From Kribbella caucasensis (GTDB lineage Bacteria; Actinomycetota; Actinomycetes; Propionibacteriales; Kribbellaceae), in assembly GCF_004361855.1 (NCBI RefSeq), contig NZ_SNWQ01000014.1:1-64000 (forward strand): DNA of 64,000 bases. Reading direction: 5' to 3'. Of the stretch, positions 33,755 through 41,706 are shown piece by piece (the stretch's first letter is position 1; each line of letters opens with the position of its first letter). The notes under the pieces are model-generated. The model was not told the DNA's origin. It worked only from the letters and a program-made list of their open reading frames with translations, and ran no database searches. A program made the position numbers and the translations under genes.

Positions 33755-34573
33755 TCAGTCGGTACGGCGTTGGGCGCGGGCCGAGGCGTACAGGCAGACG
33801 GCTGCGGCGGTGGCGAGATTGAGTGACTCGGCCCGGCCGTAGATCGGGACCTTCACCGACCGGTCGACGATCGCGTCGAACCCGTCCGGCAGCCCGTGTG
33901 CCTCGTTGCCGAACAACCACACCGTCGGCTTGGCCAGCGTGCCGTCGTCGATGCACTCGTCCAGGTCGAAGCTCCCGTACCCGTCGGCCGCGAGCACCTG
34001 GATCCCGAGGTCTCGCCACGCCTTCGCGGCCGCGGGGATGTCCACCTCGGTCGCGATCGGCAGGTGGAACAAGCTCCCGACGCTGGCCCGGACCGCTTTC
34101 GGATTATGCGGGTCGACCGATTCGCCCGACAGGACGACGGCATCCGCGCCGGCCGCGTCCGCAGTACGGATGAGGGTTCCGGCGTTGCCGGGGTCCCGCA
34201 CCTGGACGCCGACGGCCACCAGGCGCGCAGTACGGCGTACCGCTTCCTCCAGGGGAACGTCGACCAGGGAGCAGACGGCGACCACGCCCTGGGAGGTGAC
34301 CGTCTCGCTCAGTACCTCGATCGCGTCCCGGTCGACCTCGTACCACTCGACGCCGGCCACGGTCGCCAGGTCCCGCAGGTCACGGTGCCGGGTGGCGACG
34401 TCGGGTTCGGCGTACACCTCGATCACCAGCTCGCGGTGTTCCAGGGCCTCGCGAACCGCCTGCGGGCCCTCGACCAGGAACCGGCCCGACTTGCGCCGGA
34501 ACGCACGAGTGGCGAGCCTACGGGCCTGCTTGATCCGCATGGATTGTGCGGTCAACAGACCTCGGCTCGCCAC
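33755..34573 (-). CDS. TrmH/SpoU family RNA methyltransferase
   Basis: 272 residues. An N-terminal substrate-binding domain (FLVEGPQAVREALEHRELVIEVY) is followed by the SPOUT knot: GVQVRDPGNAGTLIRTADAAGADAVVLSGE (motif 1), LFGNEAHGLP (motif 2) and VPIYGRAESLNLATAAAVCLYA (motif 3). It 2'-O-methylates ribose, probably in rRNA. It sits after rplT, the usual actinobacterial position. The GTG start is uncertain; an ATG 11 codons later is possible. Its stop lies directly at the edge of element A. Confidence 0.88.
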   Translation of the reverse strand: MASRGLLTAQSMRIKQARRLATRAFRRKSGRFLVEGPQAVREALEHRELVIEVYAEPDVATRHRDLRDLATVAGVEWYEVDRDAIEVLSETVTSQGVVAVCSLVDVPLEEAVRRTARLVAVGVQVRDPGNAGTLIRTADAAGADAVVLSGESVDPHNPKAVRASVGSLFHLPIATEVDIPAAAKAWRDLGIQVLAADGYGSFDLDECIDDGTLAKPTVWLFGNEAHGLPDGFDAIVDRSVKVPIYGRAESLNLATAAAVCLYASARAQRRTD

Positions 34574-34599
34574 TGGTGGTGCTACTGCTGAATGCCGGG

Positions 34600-34992
34600 T
34601 CAGGCCGCGGCGTCGCTCTTGGCCGCGTTCACGTCGGCCGGCAGCGCCGCCTTCGCCACGTCGACGAGAGCGGAGAACGCCTTGGCGTCGTTGACGGCCA
34701 GGTCGGCCAGGATCTTCCGGTCGACCTCGACCTCGGCCAGCCGCAGGCCCTGGATGAACCGGTTGTAGGTCAGGCCCTCGGCGCGGACCGCGGCGTTGAT
34801 GCGCTGGATCCAGAGCTTGCGGAAGTCGCCCTTGCGCGCCTTGCGGTCCCGGTAGGCGTAGACCAGCGAGTGGGTGACCTGCTCCTTGGCCTTGCGGTAC
34901 AGCCGCGAGCGCTGGCCGCGGTAACCGCTGGCCTGCTCGAGTACGACCCGGCGCTTCTTGTGGGCGTTGACTGCCCGCTTCACGCGTGCCAT
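34600..34992 (-). CDS. rplT: 50S ribosomal protein L20
   Basis: 130 residues, strongly basic, starting [39 protein letters not shown], the typical L20 N-terminus that binds 23S rRNA. It is needed early in large-subunit assembly. The C-terminus has a slightly longer Ala/Lys/Asp tail than E. coli L20, normal for actinobacteria. It is third in the infC-rpmI-rplT operon. Confidence 0.98.
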   Translation of the reverse strand: MARVKRAVNAHKKRRVVLEQASGYRGQRSRLYRKAKEQVTHSLVYAYRDRKARKGDFRKLWIQRINAAVRAEGLTYNRFIQGLRLAEVEVDRKILADLAVNDAKAFSALVDVAKAALPADVNAAKSDAAA

Positions 34993-35102
34993 GAGGTGTT
35001 ACTCCTTGTATTTCTGCGCCGGAGAGAGGATGCCCACTCGGCGGGGGATGTTCGGGGGAAGGGACGGATGGGGCCAGAAAACAGATGGGGCCCTGGTGCA
35101 GC

Positions 35103-35297
35103 TCAGATACCGAGAAGCTTCTTGGCCTTCTTGGCGTACGACGGCGCGACCTCGACGGTGCCGGACAGGCGGCGCTTGCGCTTCGACGACTTCGCCTCGG
35201 CGAGGTGGCGGATACCGGTCTGCTCGCGGCGGACCTTGCCCGAGCCGGTGATCCGGACGCGCTTCTTCATCCCCGAGTGGGTCTTCATCTTCGGCAT
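35103..35297 (-). CDS. rpmI: 50S ribosomal protein L35
   Basis: 64 residues beginning MPKMKTHSGMKKRVRITGSGK, unmistakable for L35. Upstream in-frame codons belong to the antisense of the infC 3' end and are not translated. A CAGGAG site is 9-10 bases before the ATG. It lies between infC (76 bases upstream) and rplT (110 bases downstream). Confidence 0.98.
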   Translation of the reverse strand: MPKMKTHSGMKKRVRITGSGKVRREQTGIRHLAEAKSSKRKRRLSGTVEVAPSYAKKAKKLLGI

Positions 35298-35373
35298 GGC
35301 TATGTACTCCTGGTTTCTTTCGTCTGACTCGACCGGGCGGGATTGCTCCGGCCTCGTGGGCCGGAGCGCTCCA

Positions 35374-36063
35374 TCACTCCGGGTCGAGGTTGTCTGCCGG
35401 ACCCTTCGGCTTCTTCGCCGAACCGGCTGCGCGGGCGGCCTCGTGCGCCTGGGCCTGCTCGGCCCGCTCGGCGCGCTCCGCCTGCTCCTCGGCGTCACGC
35501 TCGGCCTGCCGCTTCGCCTTCTCGGCTTCCACGTCGACGCGCGCCTCGGACTTCTTCTTGTGCGGTCCGAGCACCATGATCATGTTCCGGCCGTCCTGCC
35601 GCGGCGACGACTCGACGAAGCCGAGCTCCGTGACGTCCTCGGCCAGCCGCTGCAGCAACCGGAACCCGAGCTCGGGCCGGGACTGCTCGCGACCGCGGAA
35701 CATGATGGTGATCTTCACCTTGTCCCCGGCCCGCAGGAACCGGACCACGTGACCCTTCTTGGTCTCGTAGTCGTGCGGGTCGATCTTCGGCCGCAGCTTC
35801 ATCTCTTTGATGACGGTGTTCGTCTGATTCCGGCGCGACTCACGGGCCTTCTGCGCGGTCTCGTACTTGTACTTGCCGAAATCCATCAGCTTGCAGACCG
35901 GCGGACGTGCCGTGGCCGCGACCTCGACCAGGTCGAGATCGGCTTCCTGGGCCAACCGCAGTGCGTCTTCGATCCGGACGATGCCTACCTGCTCACCGTT
36001 CGGTCCGACCAGTCGCACTTCGGGAACGCGGATGCGCTCGTTGACGCGCAAATCAGTGGTGAT
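35374..36063 (-). CDS. infC: translation initiation factor IF-3, probable ATC start
   Basis: The IF-3 N-domain begins [26 protein letters not shown] and the C-domain includes [25 protein letters not shown] and [14 protein letters not shown] 45-residue Glu/Ala/Arg-rich tail follows. No ATG or GTG fits: conserved sequence starts right after ATCACCACTGATTTGCGCG, with AGGAGG at 36068-36073, four bases before ATC (36061-36063). IF-3 discriminates against non-standard starts, and infC genes classically use AUU/AUC/AUA for autoregulation, so ATC is the likely start (229 residues). Confidence 0.9.
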   Translation of the reverse strand: MTTDLRVNERIRVPEVRLVGPNGEQVGIVRIEDALRLAQEADLDLVEVAATARPPVCKLMDFGKYKYETAQKARESRRNQTNTVIKEMKLRPKIDPHDYETKKGHVVRFLRAGDKVKITIMFRGREQSRPELGFRLLQRLAEDVTELGFVESSPRQDGRNMIMVLGPHKKKSEARVDVEAEKAKRQAERDAEEQAERAERAEQAQAHEAARAAGSAKKPKGPADNLDPE

Positions 36064-36136
36064 GGGTCCTCCTGGGTTGTTCGTTACTGGTGCCACCTCG
36101 TGGCCGCCCGTTGGCTTCTCGCCGGAAACGACGAAA

Positions 36137-36162
36137 GGCCCCCGTGCGTCCACACGAAGGCC
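36137..36162 (-). promoter_or_regulatory. infC leader hairpin (possible attenuator)
   Basis: On the minus strand GGCCTTCGTG and CACGGGGGCC form a ten-pair stem with two G-U pairs around a six-base loop, followed by TTTCG. It lies 75 bases before infC in a long untranslated leader (36064 to about 36300), the position of attenuators or autoregulatory structures in other infC operons. The weak U-run leaves it unclear whether it terminates. Confidence 0.45.
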
Positions 36163-36381
36163 CAAATCCCAGATCGACGGCAGCACCCTCGCGGGTACGC
36201 CGTACGCTCGTCTCGATCGCCGGCACTGAGCCGGAGACCTCGACGTGACCGGGACCCGCCGACTACTCATCGGCCGGGTGGGAGGTGGCCCTCCGCTTAG
36301 ACCTGAACCACCGGCTTCCCCGTCGTATTCCGCTCAGGGGTCACCATCAGACCAGGTCGGTCGCCGTGCAAGAGTAGCAGC

Positions 36382-36783
36382 ATGACCGACCCAGTCTCCA
36401 CTCCACAAGATCCCGCCGCCGAACAGCCCGGGGTGGACCCGTTGTCGGCGGTGTCGCGCGACATCGCCGAGGTGCCGAGTGTGGAGATCATCTCGACCGC
36501 CGCCCTGCACCTGATGAGCGCCGCCGCCGTCAACCTCGGGCTGGCCGAGGACCTCCCGGACCACAAGGACCTGGACGAGGCCCGCTCGCTGATCACCGCC
36601 CTGGCCGGCCTGCTCGACGCCTCCGCCCAAACCCTCGGCCACCACCACGCCGCCCCGCTCCGCGACGGCCTCCGCACCCTCCAACTCGCCTTCCAGGAAG
36701 CCTCCACCATCCCCGACACCCCAGGCGAAGGCCCCGGCGAGAAGTACACCGGCCCCGTCCACCCCACCGCCTCCCACCGCTGA
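36382..36783 (+). CDS. DUF1844 family protein
   Basis: 133 residues of the DUF1844 family, found across actinobacteria beside infC as here. The conserved part is about 28-105: VPSVEIISTAALHLMSAAAVNLGLAEDLP...DLDEARSLITALAGLLDASAQTLG, two helices with a hydrophobic face. The function is unknown. It is divergent from infC, with the infC promoter region between. Confidence 0.85.
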   Translation: MTDPVSTPQDPAAEQPGVDPLSAVSRDIAEVPSVEIISTAALHLMSAAAVNLGLAEDLPDHKDLDEARSLITALAGLLDASAQTLGHHHAAPLRDGLRTLQLAFQEASTIPDTPGEGPGEKYTGPVHPTASHR

Positions 36784-36893
36784 CCCTCGCAGCCGCCCTG
36801 CACCCGCTGACCCGAACAATTAGCACGGAAACTCTTGGCCGCTGTGTGGCAATTTGTCGCCGTGTAGATGCGGCACGACGACCGCGCGTGGCG

Positions 36894-36925
36894 GCAGCCC
36901 CGGCCAGGAATCCGGCCGGGGCTGC
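36894..36925 (-). terminator. terminator after the GH18 gene
   Basis: GCAGCCCCGGCC and GGCCGGGGCTGC are perfect 12-base inverted arms around an eight-base loop. It ends the minus-strand sugar operon 9 bases after the GH18 stop. No T-run follows. Confidence 0.75.
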
Positions 36926-36933
36926 TCTTGTGA

Positions 36934-38307
36934 CTAGGCGAAGACCTTCAGTTCGTAGATTCGGGTTGCTGGGTCGGTTCCCTGGGTTGGGGTCGTGATG
37001 TTCAGGCGGATGTACCGGGCCGTGACCCCGCTCAACGAATGCGTGGTGACGGCTGCGGTGTTGTTGGTGACGGTGGCTCGGGTGGTCCAGGACGAGCCGT
37101 TGGTGGAGGTCTGCACGGTGAAGGCGCGGGTGTTGTACGACGCCGACTCACGGCCGGCCGAGGCGTGCGAAATCTCGGCGCTGCCCAACGCCTGCGACGA
37201 CCCGAGATCCACCTGCAGCCACTTGGACGAAGCCAGGGAGCAGAACTTGTCCGTGTTGCCGCCGGACACGCTCCCGTTGACCGCCTTCGCCAGGCCCTCG
37301 TTCGCGTTGCAGGCCGTCGAACCGGTGGCCGGCTTGTTCAGGGCGAGGTTGGCGGGTCCACCAGTACCGCCGGACAACGCGGACGTCATCTCCCGCGCCC
37401 ACTGCCACGGTGCCGCCGTACCGCCCGGGTCGGAGTTGAAGTACTCCCAGCCGTCGACACCGCCGAAGTTCGGGTACTTCGCGACCAGCGCGGCCAACGT
37501 GTTCTTCAAGGTCGGCAACGCCACATAACCACCACAGTTCGCCGAGTTCGTGACGACGCCGGTGACGACCTTGTTGGGGGTGAAGACGCCCCGGTTGATG
37601 ATGTTGTCGTAGCCGCTGGTGTTCGCCATCGAACCCCAGCCGCAGTAGAACTGCGCGTTGTACCAGTCGATCTTCGCGGCGCGGTCCCGCTCGAGGGTGT
37701 CGTAGTTGAACCCGGACAGGTTGCCGCCACCGCTCAACGCCGTCGCGACCGGAGCCAGCGTGATGATGAAGTCGGCGCCGAAGTCGGTGGTCAGCTGGTC
37801 GATCAGCCGGTTGATCCCGGCCTGCGACATGTTCTCCTCGACGTCCAGGTCGAGACCGTCCAGCCCGTACGTCGTGACGAGGTTCTTCAGCCGCGGGTAG
37901 TACGTGTCGAACTCGGTGTCGAGCCGCTGGAACGTTCCTTGCGCGGCGCCGCCGACGAAGGCCGAGACGTGTACGCCCAACGCCTGCATCGCGTGCAGGT
38001 CGGCCCACATCTGGGTGAACCGCGGGTCCGACGGCGGGTGGTCGTTCAGGTGGGTGGTGCCGTCACCGTTGAGGTGGATCGCGCCGACCAGGACGTCAGT
38101 GATCCCGGTGTTGTTGTCGGTCAGCGCCTTCGGCGAGACGTACGTCCCGTTCAGGTACTGCGTCTGGTAGTAGACGACGACTCGTTTGCTGTCGGCCGTA
38201 CTGCTGCTGTCGGCCGTACTACGGGTCGGCGCCGCTTGGGCGGGCGCCGTCAGCAGGCTGCCGCCAAGTACGGCGGCAGCGACCAGAACCATTGCCTTAC
38301 GCAACAT
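36934..38307 (-). CDS. secreted GH18 glycosidase with C-terminal F5/8-type carbohydrate-binding domain
   Basis: 457 residues. The signal peptide is MLRKAMVLVAAAVLGGSLLTAPAQA. The GH18 barrel (about 42-315) has the catalytic DGLDLDVEE at 150-158 (DxxDxDxE, acid Glu157), with FIITLAP and DWYNAQFY strands. Residues about 325-457 form a discoidin/F5-8C module (NLALNKPATGSTACNANEGLAKAVNGS...WLQVDLG). It could be a chitinase or an endo-beta-N-acetylglucosaminidase. GGAG lies 7 bases before the ATG at 38307. It is the last gene of the transporter operon, so its product probably feeds that importer. Confidence 0.88.
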   Translation of the reverse strand: MLRKAMVLVAAAVLGGSLLTAPAQAAPTRSTADSSSTADSKRVVVYYQTQYLNGTYVSPKALTDNNTGITDVLVGAIHLNGDGTTHLNDHPPSDPRFTQMWADLHAMQALGVHVSAFVGGAAQGTFQRLDTEFDTYYPRLKNLVTTYGLDGLDLDVEENMSQAGINRLIDQLTTDFGADFIITLAPVATALSGGGNLSGFNYDTLERDRAAKIDWYNAQFYCGWGSMANTSGYDNIINRGVFTPNKVVTGVVTNSANCGGYVALPTLKNTLAALVAKYPNFGGVDGWEYFNSDPGGTAAPWQWAREMTSALSGGTGGPANLALNKPATGSTACNANEGLAKAVNGSVSGGNTDKFCSLASSKWLQVDLGSSQALGSAEISHASAGRESASYNTRAFTVQTSTNGSSWTTRATVTNNTAAVTTHSLSGVTARYIRLNITTPTQGTDPATRIYELKVFA

Positions 38308-38368
38308 CGTTGAACTCCTTCGAACCACACCAGATGGGCGGATGGGGATGGTCGAACAAGCAATGCAC

Positions 38369-39286
38369 TTACCCCTTGACGGCGCCCTCCTCCACGCCTT
38401 TGAAGAAGAATCGTTGCAGCGTCGCGAACACGATCACGATCGGGATGAACGCGATCATCGTCCCCGCGGCGATCAGCCGGGGGTTGTTGCTGAACGTGCC
38501 GGACAGGTACTGCAACCCCACCGTCAGCGTGTACTTGTCCGGGTCGGTCAGCACGATCAACGGCCAGAGGAAATCGTCCCAGGCACCGATGAACGCGAAG
38601 ATCGCCACCACACTCATGGTCCCCCGTACCGACGGCAGACCGATGTACACGAACCGCTGCCACACGTTCGCGCCGTCCACGATCGCGGCCTGGTCGACCT
38701 CGATCGGCAGCGACCGGAACGCGTTGTACATCAGCAGCACGTTCAGCGCGCCGATCATGCCCGGCAGGGCGACCCCGAAGAGCGTGTTCGCCAGCCCGAA
38801 CTCCCGCACCGTGACGTACTGCGAGATGATCGTCACCTCACCGGGCAGCACCAAGGTGGCCAGGAACAACCCGAGCACCACCCGGCGGCCGCGGAACTGC
38901 AGCCGGGACAACGCGAACCCGGCCAGCGACGACCCGATGATGTTGCCGCTGACAACCAGTGCCGCGACCACCAGGGAGTTGCGGGCGTAGTCCCAGACCG
39001 GGATCGTGTCGGTCACCGCGCCGTAGTGCTCGAGCGTCGGCTGGGACGGCAGCAGTCGCGGGATCCGGGTGTAGATGTCCTCCCCGGATCCCTTCAGCGA
39101 CGTGGACAGCTGCCACAGGAACGGCCCGATCGTGATGATCAGCACGAGCACGAGCAGCGCGTACCGGACCACCTTCTCCCGCGGCGAGATGGTGTTGAAG
39201 CCAAAGGATCCCCGTCGGCGGCGTCCCGGCGTACCGGAATCTGACGGTACGACGGCCGGCCGCGGCGGATCGGTGACAACGGTCAC
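38369..39286 (-). CDS. ABC sugar transporter permease (CUT1, MalG-like)
   Basis: 305 residues with six predicted helices and the EAA loop facing the ATPase (FRSLPIEVDQAAIVDGANVWQRFVYIGLPSVRGTM). The N-terminus is a basic cytoplasmic extension. The GTG start overlaps the stop of the partner permease (GTGA), indicating coupled translation. No ATPase is encoded nearby; CUT1 systems in actinobacteria commonly share one MsiK-type ATPase encoded elsewhere. Confidence 0.93.
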   Translation of the reverse strand: MTVVTDPPRPAVVPSDSGTPGRRRRGSFGFNTISPREKVVRYALLVLVLIITIGPFLWQLSTSLKGSGEDIYTRIPRLLPSQPTLEHYGAVTDTIPVWDYARNSLVVAALVVSGNIIGSSLAGFALSRLQFRGRRVVLGLFLATLVLPGEVTIISQYVTVREFGLANTLFGVALPGMIGALNVLLMYNAFRSLPIEVDQAAIVDGANVWQRFVYIGLPSVRGTMSVVAIFAFIGAWDDFLWPLIVLTDPDKYTLTVGLQYLSGTFSNNPRLIAAGTMIAFIPIVIVFATLQRFFFKGVEEGAVKG

Positions 39287-40161
39287 GCCTCAGCTCCTCT
39301 CCGATTGAGCCGGGCCAGCACGAGCATCGGTACGACGGTGACGAAGAACAACACGATCGACAGCGCCGACGCGTACCCGAGGTTGCCCTCGAATCCCTGG
39401 CTGTACTGCTGGATCAGCATCACCACCGAGTTGTCCCGGCCACCCGGCCCGCCCTTGCCACCGCTGAGGATGAACAGTTCGGAGAAGACCCGCAGGGCCG
39501 ACACCGAGATCAGGATCGAGATCAGGATCATCGTCCCGCGCACGCCCGGGATGGTGATGTGGACGAACCGCCGGAACGGGCCGGCGCCGTCGACCGCGGC
39601 CGCCTCGTGCAGCTCGCGCCCGACGTTCCCGAGAGCGGCAAGGTAGATGATCATGTAGTACCCGAGCCCTTTCCAGATCGTCAGACTGATTGCACTCAGC
39701 AACAACAGCCACTGGTCGGACAGGAACGGCAGCGGCCCGGAGATGACGCCGAGCTTCTCGGCCAGGCCGTTGACCAGGCCGCGATCGTCCAGGATCCACT
39801 GCCAGATCAGCGCCACTACCACCGCGGACGCCACCACCGGGGTGTAGAACGCGGTCCGGAAGAAGGTGATCCCGGGCAACTTCTTCTCCACCAGCACGGC
39901 GAGCAGCAGCGGCAGGACGGTCAGGAACGGCAGGCAGACCACCATGTAGATGACGCTGTTCAGCAGCGCCCAGCGCAACTGCTCGTCGTGCAGCAGGGTC
40001 TCGAAGTTCCTCAGCCCGACGAAGGTGCCGCCGCCGAGCGGTTTGGCATTGGTGAACGACAGGATGACCGTGTTGATCGACGGCCACAGGTTGAACACCA
40101 GCAACCAGGCGAGTGCCGGGACGACCAGCACCCACGGAGTGAACCAGCGCTGATAACGCAT
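39283..40161 (-). CDS. ABC sugar transporter permease (CUT1, MalF-like)
   Basis: 292 residues with six helices and an EAA-type loop (GRELHEAAAVDGAGPFRRFVHITIPGVRGTM). The N-terminus WFTPWVLVVPALAWLLVFNLWPSINTVILSF is typical of sugar permeases. It overlaps the solute-binding-protein stop by one base (TAATG) and the next permease by four, so the three genes form a tight operon. Confidence 0.93.
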   Translation of the reverse strand: MRYQRWFTPWVLVVPALAWLLVFNLWPSINTVILSFTNAKPLGGGTFVGLRNFETLLHDEQLRWALLNSVIYMVVCLPFLTVLPLLLAVLVEKKLPGITFFRTAFYTPVVASAVVVALIWQWILDDRGLVNGLAEKLGVISGPLPFLSDQWLLLLSAISLTIWKGLGYYMIIYLAALGNVGRELHEAAAVDGAGPFRRFVHITIPGVRGTMILISILISVSALRVFSELFILSGGKGGPGGRDNSVVMLIQQYSQGFEGNLGYASALSIVLFFVTVVPMLVLARLNRRGAEA

Positions 40162-41450
40162 TACTGAGTCAGCAGCTGGTTGGCTTTCGCCACCGCGGCG
40201 TCGAGGGCCTGCTGGGACGAGATCTTGCCGGCGATCGCGAGCGAGATCTGCTGACCGATGAAGTCGTTGGTGGCACCGCTGATGATCGGCGGGGTGAGCA
40301 CCTTCGCCTTGGCCAGCGACTCGAACGCGAGCACCTTGGCATCACTCTCCGGCGTACCGTCGCTCTTGGAGAAGTACGGGTCCTGAGCGGACGCCTTGGT
40401 GGACGGGAAGATGTTGACGATCTTGGCGAACGCGGCCTGGTTCTCCGCGTTGGTGACGAACCGGGCCAGCGCGATCGCGGCCGCCTGGTTCTTGGTCTTC
40501 GCCGACACCGACAGGCCCTGCACGTACAGCGGCGGGGTGTCCAGCGCGGGCGACGGGACGACCTTGCCCTTCAGCGACGGGTTGTCCTTGACGAAGTCCT
40601 GGATCGCGTTGCCGCCGCCGGTGGTCCAGGCGACCTTGCTCTGGGTGAAGAGCTTGGAGTTGCCCAGGTACTCCTGGGTCAGGATGTCCCGCGGCAGGTA
40701 GCCGGCCTTGTACGCGTCCCGGTACTTGTCCAGCAGCGCGGCGGCCTCGGGGGTGTTGAATTCGAACTTCTTGCCGTCGTCGGACAGGATCTTCACCCCG
40801 GCGTTGGTAAAGTCACCGATACCGGGCAGCCGGCTCATCAGGTACTCCCGGCCGCCGGTCTTGTCGTGCATCACCTTGGCGGCCGCCAGCAGCTCGTCGA
40901 ACGTCTTCGGCGGGCTCTTCACGTCCAGCCCGGCCGCGGCGAACTTGGTCGAGTTCCAGTAGTCGATGTCGGTGTTCAGGTACCACGGGTAGCCGAAAGT
41001 GCCGGTGAGTCCCTGGTACTGGTACGCCTGTACGCCGCCCTCGACGTACTCCTCGGAGATCTTCGGATCGGCCGCACCGACATCGAGGAGCATCTGCTGC
41101 TTGGCGAGCGGGAGGGCGAAGTCCGGCGGCAGGTTGACCACGTCCGGCAACTGGCCCGCGGAAGCCTGGCTCAGCACCTTCTTGTCGTACCCGTCACCCG
41201 GCTGGTCGAGCCAGTTGACCTTGGTCCCCGGGTACTTCGCCTCGAAGGCCTTGATCACGCCCTCGACGTACGAGGTGAACTTCGGCTTCAGCGCCCAGGT
41301 CTGCAGGCTGACCTCGCCGGTGACCTGAGCATTGGCATCCACGGTCGGCTGCGAACCGGACGACGTGTCGGCCGAGCCGAGGCCGCAGCCGGCCAGGGTG
41401 AGGGCCGCGACGGCAAGAGCTGCCACCGGAGTGAGACGACGACTGCGCAT
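40161..41450 (-). CDS. ABC sugar transporter solute-binding lipoprotein
   Basis: 429 residues. A lipoprotein signal ends in the lipobox LAGC (Cys22). The mature part is a family 1 sugar-binding protein: VEGVIKAFEAKYPGTKVNWLDQPGDGYDKKVLSQASAGQLPDVV, and AVAKANQLL at the end. It captures an oligosaccharide outside the membrane for the two permeases. The start is the ATG at 41450, five bases after AGGAG. Transcription should begin near 41480 from the promoter listed, under LacI control. Confidence 0.93.
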   Translation of the reverse strand: MRSRRLTPVAALAVAALTLAGCGLGSADTSSGSQPTVDANAQVTGEVSLQTWALKPKFTSYVEGVIKAFEAKYPGTKVNWLDQPGDGYDKKVLSQASAGQLPDVVNLPPDFALPLAKQQMLLDVGAADPKISEEYVEGGVQAYQYQGLTGTFGYPWYLNTDIDYWNSTKFAAAGLDVKSPPKTFDELLAAAKVMHDKTGGREYLMSRLPGIGDFTNAGVKILSDDGKKFEFNTPEAAALLDKYRDAYKAGYLPRDILTQEYLGNSKLFTQSKVAWTTGGGNAIQDFVKDNPSLKGKVVPSPALDTPPLYVQGLSVSAKTKNQAAAIALARFVTNAENQAAFAKIVNIFPSTKASAQDPYFSKSDGTPESDAKVLAFESLAKAKVLTPPIISGATNDFIGQQISLAIAGKISSQQALDAAVAKANQLLTQ

Positions 41451-41466
41451 GGAATCTCCTGAAGTG

Positions 41467-41480
41467 ATAAACCGGTATAG
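41467..41480. promoter_or_regulatory. LacI-type operator at the transporter promoter
   Basis: ATAAACCGGTATAG is a near-palindrome centred on CCGG. It lies between the -10 element and the start codon of the solute-binding protein, where a bound repressor would block transcription. It matches the operator before the GH5-like gene (CTAAACCGATTTAG) at 11 of 14 bases, and the LacI gene lies between the two sites. Confidence 0.65.
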
Positions 41481-41487
41481 CTCCTGC

Positions 41488-41516
41488 ACTATCCACATCG
41501 TAGAATCCGATGTCAA
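41488..41516 (-). promoter_or_regulatory. promoter of the sugar transporter operon
   Basis: Minus strand: -35 TTGACA (41511-41516), a 17-base spacer and -10 GATAGT (41488-41493). The consensus -35 and ideal spacing suggest a strong housekeeping promoter, kept silent by the repressor site immediately downstream. Its -35 touches the edge of the large palindrome. Confidence 0.65.
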
Positions 41517-41518
41517 GG

Positions 41519-41690
41519 GAGTGCCCCCGTGTTCGGCGACCTTCGAGCACCTGCGGTGTCCAGGTAGGTGCATCGCAAGGCGGAGGAGGGGCCTCGATGC
41601 GGTGTTCATCGTGGCCTCTCCTCCAACGCAGCGAGGTGCCTGCCTGGACACCGCAGGTGCCGGAGGGCGCCGAACACGGGGGCACTTGAC
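41519..41690. repeat. ~170-bp imperfect palindrome, MITE-like
   Basis: The arms 41521-41593 and 41613-41685 are reverse complements at roughly 60 of 73 positions; the outer 18 bases (GTGCCCCCGTGTTCGGCG) match perfectly, and the centre pairs again (CGATG/CATCG). TCAAGG occurs directly outside both ends (41513-41518 and 41691-41696), like a target-site duplication. It has no coding capacity. It could be a miniature inverted-repeat transposable element or a very stable RNA hairpin in the leader of the LacI gene. Confidence 0.7.
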
Positions 41691-41706
41691 TCAAGGAGGA
41701 ACAGCG

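Noticed and set aside
36064-36270. Longer infC with 69 extra N-terminal residues
   Set aside because: The extension covers a stable RNA hairpin, has no similarity to IF-3, and AGGAGG directly precedes the conserved start at ATC.
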